The position numbers were made by a program, and so were the translations under genes. From the NCBI GenBank assembly GCA_036365455.1, contig JAWQUS010000010.1, positions 23,856,501-23,920,500 of the forward strand: a DNA stretch of 64,000 nt. Direction: 5' to 3'. This document shows, piece by piece, positions 39,899 to 52,300 of this stretch; the first letter of the stretch is position 1; every line of letters starts with the position of its first letter. The stretch comes from Macrosoma leucophasiata. Lineage: Eukaryota; Arthropoda; Insecta; Lepidoptera; Hedylidae. The notes under the pieces are model-generated. The model was given only the letters and a program-made list of their open reading frames with translations. It made no database searches and was not told the DNA's origin.

Positions 39899-40182
39899 GA
39901 AGCGCGCATGGCCCGGCGGCTGGTGAAGATCGTAAGCGATATACTCGGTTAAGTAGTGTTTCCGTGCTTCGGAGGGCACGTTAAGCCGTCGTTAAACCTG
40001 GTCGGAGGCCTTATGGGCGGTAGGAAAACATCCGACAGCGGGTTGGCCACTAACCCACCCACCTCCACCAATGCGCATTGGAGCAGCGTGGTGGAGTAAG
40101 CACCAGGTCTCCACCTAAAAAAGGGGAAAGACTCGTGCCCAGCAGTGGGCCGTATAATGGGTTGCCATTATTATTTATTATA
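39899..40182 (+). repeat. SINE-C, full length
   Basis: gcgcgcatggcccggcggct to tataatgggttgccattatt. It is in inverted orientation 0.7 kb from the copy at 38853. Confidence 0.75.
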
Positions 40183-40255
40183 TGTATAGATAAATAAGTT
40201 CCTAAATATATTCTAATACCGAAAATAAATCTTGGACCATTCTTTTTGAACATTC

Positions 40256-40403
40256 ACCCCCTTATTCATAAACGTACATTAGATACGTTTAAGCTATAGA
40301 ATGCTTTGTCTTTGTCAGTTGCATTGTCAAATGTGCAGGACAGAAAAAGGCAAAGGAGAGATTAGCAACACTTTAGCTAAAATACGTTTATGAATAAGGG
40401 GGT
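40256..40403. mobile_element. MITE, 148 bp, inverted ends acccccttattcataaacgt
   Basis: The first 21 and last 21 bases are exact reverse complements. It is flanked by cattc and cattg, a possible imperfect 5-bp target duplication. Confidence 0.85.
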
Positions 40404-40779
40404 CATTGTTTAAACTTATATTTGGTGTCCCTCAGCTCATCTATCCCTTTCATCATCATTTTTTGTTGAAATTATTTCATTGTATTAGCAACACGAGGGT
40501 TCCTTGCCACACGAGAACACATTCTAAATAACCACGATAGAAGTAAGTAGATTATTTCAAATAATGTAATAATGGACGCACCGAAGCTCAAAGAGAATAC
40601 TCCACCGTATGTAGCTGAAAACAAAGTAAACTGAATTAGTAAAATTATTAAAAACTAAGCGTCGGGACGTGACGACCCTGTCGTCCAATAGTGGAGGGGA
40701 GTTATTTTATAAATAAATAAAAATAATTGTTTTATATTATTTCGCATTAACACATGCTTGTGAAATATATTTTATTTTT
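40404..40779. other. Intergenic, no feature recognised
   Basis: It is AT-rich. No coding signal. Confidence 0.4.
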
Positions 40780-40890
40780 AAAGAAAAATGGAAAGAAAAA
40801 TTTGACTTCAGGCGAGACTCGAACTCGCGACCTACTGGGAATCTAGTCCAGCCGCTCTTCCAATTGAGCTACTGAAGTCCTGCCCGATTT
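40780..40890 (-). repeat. SINE-E, head and tail
   Basis: It is the reverse of the copy at 31933: aaatttgacttcaggcgaga, tcgaactcgcgacctactgg, ttgagctactgaagtcc. Confidence 0.7.
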
Positions 40891-41017
40891 GTCAAATCTT
40901 TCCTTCACATCTATTACATTGCTTTATGGTAGCAGCAGCGCCATCTATTACCAACTATGCTAGTTAGGCAACCTCTTTTTCTTTCCATTTTTCTTTAAAA
41001 ATAAAATATATAAAAAT

Positions 41018-41216
41018 AAATAAATAAAATACGCTTACACTCACAGCTCCACATTAGGTATTATATAAACCTGTGTTGTAGATGCCGTTGTACACATACA
41101 CAAACACCCAGGCCCGTAACAAATATCTGGGTGTTTGTGTATGTGTACAACGGCACCCACGACGCAGGTTTATACCTACTGTGGGGCTGTGAGTGTAAGC
41201 GTATTTTATTTATTTA
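41018..41216. repeat. SINE-D tail arranged as a ~190-bp palindrome
   Basis: 41018-41111 (aatacgcttacactcacagc..., acacatacacaaacacccag) is inverted at 41126-41216 (ctgggtgtttgtgtatgtgt..., gtgagtgtaagcgtatttta) around a 14-bp spacer. Confidence 0.85.
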
Positions 41217-41414
41217 TTTATTTACCACTGGACTAACCGGGTCGTCAAGCTAGTCAAGTAGCTCAGTCAACCGAATAATGGTAGTCAAACCACTCCAATA
41301 GGAGGTCGTGGGCGGCCCGGCAGGCTATATTACATTCAATGCGCCCGTGCAAAGCCAGGGCGAGCCTAGTGATAAGTATGTCGGTTTTATGAAAAAAAAA
41401 AAATGTTTTGCTGT

Positions 41415-41673
41415 AATCTATATATATAAAAATCAATTGCTGTTCGTTAGTCTCGCTAAAACTCTATAACGGCTGGACCGATTTGGCAAATTTTGGTTTT
41501 GAATGATTTTTGGAAGTCCAGGGAAGGTTTAGGAGGTAAGAAAATATGAATAAATTGAATGGATATAGTAAAAACCACAATTTAATTTTTCCATACAAAT
41601 AGTCCGTATCTATCAAACCTTTGACACATTATTTCATTGTGAGCCAATACGAAGTTTGCCGGGTCAGCTAGTC
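41415..41673 (+). mobile_element. Non-autonomous element ('ggctggaccgat ... gccgggtcagctagt')
   Basis: It starts tctatatatataaaaatcaa, contains ataacggctggaccgatttg and ends gaagtttgccgggtcagcta. A second copy in reverse orientation is at 58888-59135; more distant relatives are near 51585 and 62935. Confidence 0.65.
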
Positions 41674-41759
41674 CTTAATGAAAAAAATTGACATCAAGAT
41701 AACCAGTCCAGCTGATTCTGAGGAAGCAGGTTCGATCTTTGTCTGAAGTAAAATTGTAT

Positions 41760-41865
41760 GTATGTATGTAACTTCACGCCAGGTCTCTAACGGGGTAGGC
41801 AGAGAGTGTAGAGCGCCAGATATCCCGGTCCTGATAAACCTCTCGTGCCTCGTCTACCTTCATTG
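41760..41865 (-). mobile_element. RTE-like LINE 3' tail
   Basis: It is a short copy of the same tail: tgtatgtaacttcacgcc, ggggtaggcagagagtgtag, and aaacctctcgtgcctcgtct. Confidence 0.55.
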
Positions 41866-41879
41866 TTGTAAATTGTAAT

Positions 41880-42180
41880 AATAAGTAAAATTGTTCTTTC
41901 CAATACCCGGCCCGGTACGAAAATTTTATCGGCGGCGTCGTGTGACGGGTTGCCCACTTCCCTTCAAAATGGTCGAGGAGAGCAATGGCTGCCACGTGCG
42001 TCATACTCGTGAACGGGTGCTGATTGTGGGGACTGGTCTGTTGTGATTTGCGGGTGTTATATTCTATCACGATATTAAGCTGTTGATGGGTATTTGCGTA
42101 TGTGTTTATATGCAAATATTTATATGCCATGGACGTTCACATTATCTTTATTCTATGTAATATATTTGTATTAAATCTAA
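41880..42180. repeat. Dispersed repeat ('tgccacgtgcgtcatactcgtgaacggg' family)
   Basis: Shared words gagagcaatggctgccacgt and ggggactggtctgt also occur at 60245-60440 and, in reverse, 56390-56620. Confidence 0.6.
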
Positions 42181-42184
42181 GGTT

Positions 42185-42290
42185 TTGACAAAAGAGCATC
42201 ACGCTTAGTTTGTTGGGTAGCGGAGTTCTTCTCAGTTGTGCCTGCACTTGGAACTCTGCTAAGTCAATGACTATGATTATGACGCACAGA
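42185..42290 (-). repeat. LINE-like 3' tail fragment
   Basis: gttgggtagcggagttcttc, tgcacttggaactctgctaa. Confidence 0.5.
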
Positions 42291-42605
42291 TTTTTCTTTT
42301 TCTTCTATGAAGGAATTGAAAAATTTGATGATTCACGTATCGGTTAAATATTATTATTAAATTGGTATTTATTAATACCTATTGGATTATTATTATAAGT
42401 CATTCTCTCTAGGTAGCTTATAACAAGACAATGCAAAAGAGTCCTTGTAGACCAATTTGAAATAAATGATTTGAATTTTGAATTTTTGAATTTTATGAGG
42501 AGTAAAACCAAGTGTGACACGGAAGTTGAGGCGTTACGCGCGATTCCTCCGCGAGTGCTGTGTCTGAGCGAACGTGTTTCACTAGGCCGCACATCAGCGA
42601 TCTCT

Positions 42606-42983
42606 TTACGCACACAGAGTAAACTTCCGTCGTGCGTCGGAGCTTACACACACACTTTTTTCTTTGACGAACGTCACCTGCGGCAGCTTATTCAAATCTT
42701 GAGGAGCAAACGTAGGGATATCGTCCGGATCGGTTGACTTAAGAATCCGGAAAATGTCCTGGATATCTTTCTTCCCATGCCCATCCCTCTGCCTTGTTAT
42801 ACCTTTGATAGTGATCACGAAAGTGTCGACGAGTACTTTCTTAGCTTCTATGACCTCAGCCTCCGAGTAGCTAGACAGGCAGATTTGCCCCAGGCTGAGC
42901 TCATCCATAACGTCAAGCTTATTTTGGACGAATGCGAGAAACTCGTTCACTACAACAGTGTCCGAACGCTTAGGAAAAGCCAT
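42606..42983 (-). CDS. Intact 125-codon ORF, probably repeat-derived
   Basis: The ORF is uninterrupted from ATG to stop. The product is soluble and charged, starting MAFPKRSDTVVVNEFLAFVQ, with a basic patch (RQRDGHGKKD) and an acidic, proline-containing stretch (STDPDDIPTFAPQDLNKLP). I recall similar peptides recurring in predicted lepidopteran proteins, which suggests a dispersed element rather than a host gene; this is recollection only. No transposase or reverse transcriptase motif is visible. It lies in the 3' flank of the pickpocket gene and beside a SINE-D copy, but lacks LHVYY- or TM2-like sequence. Confidence 0.45.
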   Translation of the reverse strand: MAFPKRSDTVVVNEFLAFVQNKLDVMDELSLGQICLSSYSEAEVIEAKKVLVDTFVITIKGITRQRDGHGKKDIQDIFRILKSTDPDDIPTFAPQDLNKLPQVTFVKEKSVCVSSDARRKFTLCA

Positions 42984-43010
42984 GACTACGTGACGTACTA
43001 ATCACAATGA

Positions 43011-43212
43011 CGACCCAGTTGGTCCAGCGGTGTGAGACGACCGCTTGATTCGAAGGGTCGCGGGTTCGATCCCCGCACCGGGGCAAATATTTGTATGGCC
43101 TACAGATATTTGTTTCGGGTCTGGTGTTTGTGTATGTGTTGTATGTGTATAACGGCACCCACGACACAGGTTTATATCTAATGTGGGGATGAGAGTGTAA
43201 GCGTATAAAAAA
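43011..43212 (+). repeat. SINE-D, full length
   Basis: gacccagttggtccagcggt, B-box gggttcgatcc, tail gggatgagagtgtaagcgta plus poly(A). It lies 50 bp before the 3' end of the last recognised pickpocket exon on the plus map. Confidence 0.85.
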
Positions 43213-43261
43213 AAAAGTTATTACACTGACTTGTCACTGAAACAGACGCTGTGTCACTTAC

Positions 43262-43368
43262 CTATGAAATGATTGAAGTCCATAAGAAGCATCAACTTGT
43301 AGCAGTTGCATGTGGATTTAGTGTAGTACACATGCAGCGAAGACAACTCGCTTACATTATGATTTTGT
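43262..43368 (-). CDS. Pickpocket exon (strand before TM2)
   Basis: Acceptor gttacag, donor CATAG/gtaagt. It reads NVSELSSLHVYYTKSTCNCY and ends LMLLMDFNHFIG. SxLxVYY and the following residues match the segment leading into TM2; the next exon should begin with the GG-x-x-G-L/F-x-G pore stretch. The good donor shows another exon follows, but it was not recognised in 36.7-43.2 kb. Confidence 0.9.
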
Positions 43369-46300
43369 CTGTAACAAAACAAAAGTAAAAAATATAATAA
43401 AAAGCGTCCAGGTGCGAGTTGGACTCGCTTAGTCAGGTTAATGTACCCCCTAAATATACCACAAATTTCTCTCAGACACTCCAATTAGAAAATCAAGTGA
43501 TAATCATAATACATGAGTTTAAATTTCATATTTATGTATTTAATATTTTTTATTTAAGAAATAAGTTGTCCTCAATTTGTACGAACAGTTTGCAGAGTCC
43601 GTTCCTTACTCGACCTGCGGCCGCTCTTAATACACAAACCTACTCAAGCACGCACACTGTAATGTAGCGTAACCTGCGCACCCCTATTTCGCACTAGCCT
43701 AGCGAGTGTTAAAATTTTAATAGGGGTGCATTTTATATTGAATAGACATTAGCCCCATTTTCGTTTGTATTGATTGGTTACCAAATGGGTGACAATAATT
43801 TAAGAAAGAAAGAATGAAAAATATTTATTTTTTGGCTTACACTTAGAATAACTACTAGGTACATACTAAAAAATATATAAAACATAAAAAGCCAAAAAAA
43901 TGGCTCCCATCTCAGCAAGATGCTGTAGCATGAACTACAGCGTTGGTATTCTGATAGGGCCAATTGTAATTAACTTAATTTTAATTTTGGGATAAAAAAT
44001 ATTACCTACGTAAAAAAAGTCAGAAATCGGATAGCGATTCTGAACAAACTAATTTCAGGTGTGCTTTTATCCTGTTACTACACGTTGTATATTGTACCAA
44101 ACTTCAACTCAATCTACCCAATACTTTCAGAGAAAGACGTCCGTGATAGAAGGACAAACAGACAGACACTGGAGGTTGAGCTACAGTGACGGAGCTTGCG
44201 GGCGTAGGCACTACCGCATTACATGCCGCTAAATGGACTACCGTTTAGCGGCATGTAATGCGGTAGGGCGATACGATAGGGCTGAACACTAGTTCAGCCC
44301 TATCGTGGTCTGGTTAGATGGTAATGTATGGCCCTGTAATTGCCGGCACAGAGGCATGAAACCTTAGGCCTCATGAGTGGTAACGCATCTGCATTTTGCC
44401 CTTGGTCTTTGTGTGGGTGTCTATAGGCTGCAGTCATCAATGTGAACTGCATGCTTGTTTGCCAATTCCATTACATAAAAAAGACAGATACACAAGTGAT
44501 CTTATAAGAGTTTTTTTTTTTATGTCATGGAAGTTGAGTTACGTACCTCAAAAGAAAAAAAGGTATAGTGACATCTTTACGATATTCAACAAACTCAAAA
44601 ATACAGCATTGTTGGCTATAAAAGTCGTTACAGGCACCCCAAGGCGATGCAATCAATCAAATATGAAAGAGAAATTCGACAGACGAGTGGAAGATTTCGG
44701 TAACTTAGTAGGTAGAGCGATTGGACTAATGATAATATCCTTGTGATTTCATATCTATGTTTGGTTTTATTTTTAATGTGAAAAATCACGGTAGCAGTAA
44801 AATTATATAACGAAGTTAAAAGAAAAACTATCACAACTACGTAAGCTTTGTAGTAAGAAAATAAAAATGTACTTCCGATCATTATTATTTTTTATATTAA
44901 AATAAAGTCTAAAGCATGAAGCATACACATAAAACAATAAGAACGTAGAATACTAAAATGAAGACTCAAGGCGTAGGTAGACAAGTAAATTATGCAACAT
45001 CCGGATATAATGTCATTCTACCCACATTCTGTATCTGAGAACGCATTAATCTTAGACTGTACAAGCGTGTCTGGGAAACTGATTTAATAAATTAATGATT
45101 AATATAATAGGGTAATAAGTAAGTATTGAAAAATATATATATAAGAAACAGGGTAAAGTAGTCTAAGGGGTAGAGTATTATAGTGTAGGATTGGGTAGTG
45201 AAAGCCGGTTAGTGTAGGGTGCAAGCACGTAAAATAATAAGAACGTAGAGCATTATAATGAAGGCTCAAGGCGTAAGTAGACAGGTCAATTATGGAACAT
45301 CCGGATATAATGTCATTCCACCCACATTCTTTATCTGGGGACGCATAAATCTTACAGACTATACAAGCATCCCTGGGACGCTGATTATTTTCTTTCTTGT
45401 GTTTTTTATGTAATAGGTATGTGTCAACTAACTTTACTTCGATAAGTCAGAACGGTTGGTAACAATATTATTGTAAACGCCCGGATTCTTATCTCTAAAT
45501 TGAAAATGTCAAACGACATATTGATGAAATTCTGTATAGATACATAAGATTATACTTTTATTTCTAAAGACAATCCGTGATTATGATTTGATATATACTT
45601 ATGTATGTATGCTACAAAACCTGTCATTAACTTTTGTTAATGATGAAGGTAAGTAATAGAAAATGGGTTCATATTCATCGGGAATATTACCCGACTCTAA
45701 TGGTGAAACAAAAAAGTATTAAAACGAAGTTTCTAGGCGTCGTTACCATGAATCAATTATGCAACATCCGGATGTAATGTCATTTGACCCACATTTTGTA
45801 ACTGTGGACGATAAATCTCACTGACTGAGCAGGTGACTGTGGGAACTGATTAAATATTTCCTCGCAATTTTTCTTCAGAAGGTTCAGAAGCTACACTTTC
45901 TAAGCGAAATATGTTCTTCTGATAAAATATATGACTAACTGCTACTACTACTCTTGACTACCGCTCAGGAACGTTCTTTGTGCAGAGGCTGGCCATTGCA
46001 ATTCTAAGGGGCAACGCTGCTAGTGCGTATCAACTGCCTCGGTAGCCTAGTGGTAGCAGGCCACTACTACTACGCTGAGGTCCTGGGTTCGATTCCGGGG
46101 TAGGGGCTTATCAGGGATAATGGTATAAAGTACTTTATCTCTGGTTCTATTAGGATTTTTACATTTTCTGGAAAATTTCCAGGACCTCGAAGTTTAGTAA
46201 TGTGCTCGGAGATGTCAACAGGCTCGCCACCTGTTATATGGGCCAAAACGTAACCGGCGAATCGTGGGCGAATTGTATGTATGCTTGAATGCATCCATTT

Positions 46301-49300
46301 ACCTCTGTCTAACCCTTCGGGGATTACAGGCGTGATGTTACGTACGTATGTTAAAAATTTTGTTTTTTTTTTTCTTGTATTCTAATTTTTTTTTTTTATG
46401 TTGTATTTAGTTCAGACATAACTTTCTAAGTAAATATTATTTAACTTCAAATGTATACAATAAACATAAACTTTAAAATAAAGAATTGTCCATATACGAA
46501 CTACGAATATGTCTCGATATTTAAAAAAAGTTTGAAGCCGGTATTCATGCATAACTGTATTGTAGTTATCCTTGAAGTTTTGCGGATGGCTTCAAATATC
46601 CCCGAAAGGGAATAGCTATTAACAATATAATGATGCCTATAGGGAATGAAACCAAATTTATTCACAATTTTCAGAACCACCTAAAGGCGAAGCCGAAGCT
46701 TTATTCAATCAAAGCCACTTTGATTGGGGATAATGATAAATTATTTATCGGAGAAAAAATAATAAATAAGTCGAAAGATTGTGCTGGAATAATATATGGA
46801 ATAACCTAGACTGTTTTTCGGTAGCGTAGGTAGGTACCACACCGCATTATATATTAAGTAATATTGTGATAGGTGGTTTTTTTTATGTAATGGAAGTGAC
46901 AAACAAGCATGCATTTCACATTGATGTTAAGTGATGACTGCAGCCTATAGACACCCGCACAAAGACCAAGGTCAAAATGCAGATGCGTTACCACTCCTGA
47001 GGCCTAAGGTGTTATGCTTCTGTGCCGGAAATTACAGGACCAAATTATTACTATATTACTTCGTTATTATCATTACATTACCATACGTAAATACTGGTAC
47101 CAAGGCAAAAAATAAGAACTGTATGTTCTTCCAAGACATTTGACAATTTCAACACACATTGAGACTCTGAAACTAAACACTATAATTTTTCAAATTTAAA
47201 CGTAGTTTTACATGAAAAAAAATATTTACAAAACGATGTTGTTTTTAGTTTAGAATAAAAAAAAAAAAAACAGACTTACAAAATATTTTGTAACAAAAAA
47301 ACATACTTATTGACCATGTATCAATATATTACAAGATTAAAAAAAAAATGTAGGTACAGCCTGTTTAGAAAATAAAGAAAAGTCTGCCTACAGCCTGTTT
47401 CTTTTTATTTTGATGAGAAAATAAACGACTTTGCAATATTTGACTTAATTTATTTGTTCTCTCAAGTTATTAAAATTCGGCAATGTGTACTAAGCTCTGA
47501 ACTACGCTGATATCAATTTAAATTGGGAATTCGATGGAATATTTCGAATTCAAATAAAATTAGTACCGGCCTGTAATTATATTGTTACAAATTTATAAGT
47601 ATCTTGTATCTTCTGATCTGATTAACCCACAAGACAATTATTTTGAACCGATTTAATCCTTCCTAAAGTATTTAATCTCACTGAAACTTGGTTAAGGTTT
47701 CCGTAAAATGGTTTAACAGAAATCCAACTTGTATCAACTCGTTTACAACAGTTATTGATTTCGTAAAGTTGAATTGAGTAGGAAGGTATTCAATCTTCTG
47801 TCCGATACAAAACAGTACGAATATAAATAAGGCGGCCAACTTTCTGAAGGTACGAGTAGCATGCGGGACTTTTTGTGGAGAGTTAGGGTATGATGAATGC
47901 GAAGTATGAAGTTTTGTCAGTATACGTACCAAAATTACATAAAAACACAAAACTTACATACTGAAGTAATTTATTTTAAAAATAGTTTATACCACTAGAG
48001 CGACACTTTTTTAAAGAATTCAAAATGGAACAAAGCGATCACATACACACACACGCAAACAATTTTAAATTGAATTCACACAATGCGTGTAAATATAGGT
48101 AGGTACGTAGATGCTCCGCTGTTGTTTGCATGCGTGTGTGGGTGACTGTGTAGATATGTAGTAGCTTGAAAAAATAGGCATGGTAGGTACGTCAATGCAT
48201 TGAATGCGGGACATGCAGGACGCATCCAACGTTTTGCGGGACTATTTTATTAATTCTTTCAAAGCGGGATTACATCCAGCATTACGGGACGGTCCCGCAG
48301 AATCCGGGACGGTTGGCCGCCTTAAATATAAAATGTTTCACAAAGTATTACAGGTGGTAGAGTTTTAGTGCCAGAGCTCGAGAATGAAGGCAACGTTTCA
48401 TTTCCTATCTAGATAATATCAGTCTGCCCCCAAATGGTATTGTTCAGCACTATCGTAGGTTTTTTTTTTATGTTATGAGAGTGGCAAACAAGCATGCAGC
48501 TCACATTGATGTTAAGTGATGACTGCAGCCTATAGACAACAACACAAAGACTAAGGTCAAAGTACAGACGCGTTACCACTCCTGAGGCCTAAGATGTTAT
48601 GCTTCTGTGCCGGCAATTACAGGGCCGTACATTACCACTTGACCGGAACACGATAGTGCTGAACACTACCATTTAGCGGCAAGTATATTAGGTAATGCGG
48701 TGGTGCCTATGCCCGCGAGCTCCGTCACTGGAGCTCTACCACCAGTAAAACGGACACCATGTAAAATGTGTACTATACTCGATGACTATCTAAAGGATAG
48801 AGATGCCTGGACAAATGCTGGTATAGCTCCACAAGACTTTAAACAATAATTTTGTAAAATGAATGTGCATTGTACTAGATATTGTAAAACATAGTTATAA
48901 GTATCATATTGTATAATTCGTTGTAGAAAACATATTTTGAAAAGAGCCCTACTGAGTTTTGTTTTTTTGGAGGATTTTTCTCAGTAATGTGGGCTTTGGA
49001 ACTCTGCCAGTGATTGACAAACAATGTCCCATAATTATACCGTTTATAAGAGTTTATGGAATATTCTGTTGATACCTATTTCAATTATTATGTATTTATG
49101 GACAATGATTTATTTTATTTTTGTTTACTTTGACATATTAATCAACGTGTCAGTTGTTATTCGCTTGAATTTTAAATTTGTAATTTGACATATCACAAGA
49201 CTGACCTACCATGACCAAATAGGTCGAGTTCTGTCTGATGGTGGGATCAAAAGTCTTAGGAATCGGCGTGCATGTATGAAGATAATGATGAATGTAGACG

Positions 49301-52300
49301 AGGCACAAGAGGTTTGTCAGAACCGGGTTATCTGGCGCTCTACACTCTCTGCCTACCCCGTGACGTAGGGACCTGGCGTGAAGATACATACATACATACA
49401 TATCTCAAGCAAATTGTATTTATTTACAGTGAATAAAAAAATTTTTGAGTTTGAGTTTGAATTACCGAGCAACTGGATCTTTTGATTGTAATTTGAATAC
49501 TCACGCATTATCTGAGGGATATGAGTCGACTAAGAATGGCGTTATATCACTGGAGATTTTGTATTTCTTGTCGCGACACTCCATGTAGCAGACTGGATCA
49601 CAAGCCATCAGGGCTTTTGATATGTGCACTGTAAATATAAAGGATAGCATAACTTATATCAAATTATTAAAATACATTTTTTTTTACAGATGATAGAGCC
49701 ATTACGGGAGCTCTATCATATAGCAATGTAGCTGCCACCGCATGACCCAATCAATTAGCTGCAATTTTTATTATAATTCTCTCATAGCCCACACTAGATA
49801 TAAACCTGTGTCGTGCGTGCCGTTATAGGTATGAATGAATGAATGAATGAATGAATGAATACACTTTATTGTACAACAGAAAATTTACAACAGATATTAT
49901 ACAAAATAGCAATTAGTACAAAAGGCGGCCTTATCGCAAAGCTGCGATTTCTTCCAGACAACCTTCGGGTCAGAAATAATAAACTACAATTAACTAAAAA
50001 CTAAAATTTACTGGTGGTAGAGCTCCAGTGACGGAGCTCGCGGGCGTAGGCACCACCGCATTACCTGATTTACTTGCCGCTAAATGGTAGTGTTCAGCAC
50101 TATCGTGTTCCGGTCAGGTGGTAATGTACGGCCCTGTAATTTCCGGCACAGAGGCATAACACCTTAGGCCTCAGGAGTGGTAACGCATTTGCATTTTGAC
50201 CTTGGTCTTTGTGTGGGTGTCTATAGGCTGCAGTCATCACTTAACATCAATGTGAACTGCATGCTTGTTTGCCACTTCAATTACATAAAAAAAAAAAAAA
50301 AAAAATTACGTCGGTAGGGTGTACTAATCACACAAATAATTATAAATATTACAAACTAAACTAAAGTGATAATGACCATTTGACAGAAGGAAAAGAAAAA
50401 AAAAATTAAAAGTTGGGGTTCAGGGAGATTACGATAAGGGGATAGCAAGTAATGAGTTAGAGAGATAAGTAGTATTCTTTGACTTTATTTTTAAAGGAAA
50501 AAATTGATTGAGCTTGACGAATTGTGATAGGTAAATTGTTCCACAAGTGGACAGCTTCTACAGAAAATGATTTCGCATAGAATTGCGACGAATGTGAAGG
50601 AAAGTGAAGTCGAAGGTTTTTAGAAGATCGTAAGGTATATGTTGTATGTACAATACACACACACACAAAAACCCAGATCTGAAAGCAAATGTTCTGAGGG
50701 CCAAACAAATATTTGTCCCAGTACGGGCATTGACCCCGTAAGGCTCAATTAGAACGAAATTGTAATTCATTTTTAAACGTTCAAGATAATATGTAAGTCA
50801 ATCTGGTTACTGAAGCTTCAGTGTCGGGGCTCGCGGGCGAAGGCACCACCGCATTACTTAATATACTTGCCGCTAAATGGTAGTGCTCAGCACTATCGTG
50901 TTCCGGTCAGGTGATAATGTACGGCCCTGTAATTCCCGGCACAGAGGCATAACACCTTAGGCCTCAGGAGTGGTAACGCATCTGCATTTTGACCTCTGGT
51001 TTTTCTGTGGGTGTCTATAGACACCCACAGAAAAACCAGAGGCCTATAGGCTGCAGTTATCACTAAACATCAATGTGAGCTGCATTCTTGTTTGCCACTT
51101 TCATAAAATAAAAAAAAATCAACTAAGAAAATGTAAAAATACTAGTTTCCACATTTGTACGGCCCTGTAATGTCCGGTACAGAGACATAACACCTTAGGC
51201 CTCAGGAGTGGCAACGCATCTGCATTTTGACCTCTGGTCGTTGTGCGAGTGTCTATAGGTTACAGTCATCACTTAACATCAATGTGAACTGCATGATTAT
51301 TTGCCACTGTTATTACATAAAAGGAAGAAAGCCAATTTGTTGAAGATTACCAAGTTATTGTGTGAAGTCAAGCGTCAACAACTTAAAGTTGACTAACTAA
51401 ATAATGGTCCGATCAAGTTGAACTGAAATTTAAATTTGAAGGAAAATCTTTTTCTTCAACTCTAGAACCCTTTTACATCGAGTCCGGCTACTGAAAATGG
51501 TAATTCGTGACTTAATTGCTGACCTAGAATAAATGAGTTGTCTTGAAATGCGAAAGTAGATAAAATGTTATTTATCACTTGTAATCTATATATATTAGAT
51601 AAATTAAAATAAATGGCTAAACGTGTTGCTAAGCACAAAACTCGAGAACGGCTGAGCCGATTTCGATAATTATTTTTGTGTTGTTCTTATAACTTCCCGT
51701 AAAATGTTCTTATGAAAGAAAAAAGTAAGATGTGCAAAATATTAAACATTTTAAGAAAACTTAACGAGTATGTTAACCTTATGGCGTTTGACATGAAGGT
51801 CAGTCAATTATCGTTTTAAACAGTTGGATCGGTAGAAATTGATGATCGAACACGGCATCAAATTACCAGCAACATTGCACCCGCCCGAAACCGGGGCGGG
51901 TCTCTACTATTTAATAAATTTGGGTTCACTATCATTTAAAATTAGAAGATTTTTCCATGTTTGGGCTATTTTTCAATGCCTCATCCGGAGTTTGGCAATC
52001 TACCCGGGCAATAAGACTTTTCCACCTATTACCTGAAGCAATACGTAATTTTTTGTACTGAAAATTACTTCAACGGCGTTGTACACTTTTTATGATAAGT
52101 AAATAATGTTAAACTTGCGTCAGGACACGTGTCCTGATCGAAAATTCGTAAGTATACTCATAGTTGAAACAATTCGTGCAAAATAATTCCCAAACCATTC
52201 CAAAATATCAAAAATGCACAACGTTCAAGTTTTCATTTCTGCCGGCACTTCCGGAGTGCAACCCGTTGTTTTTTTAATGTATGATGTTGGTAATCACGCA

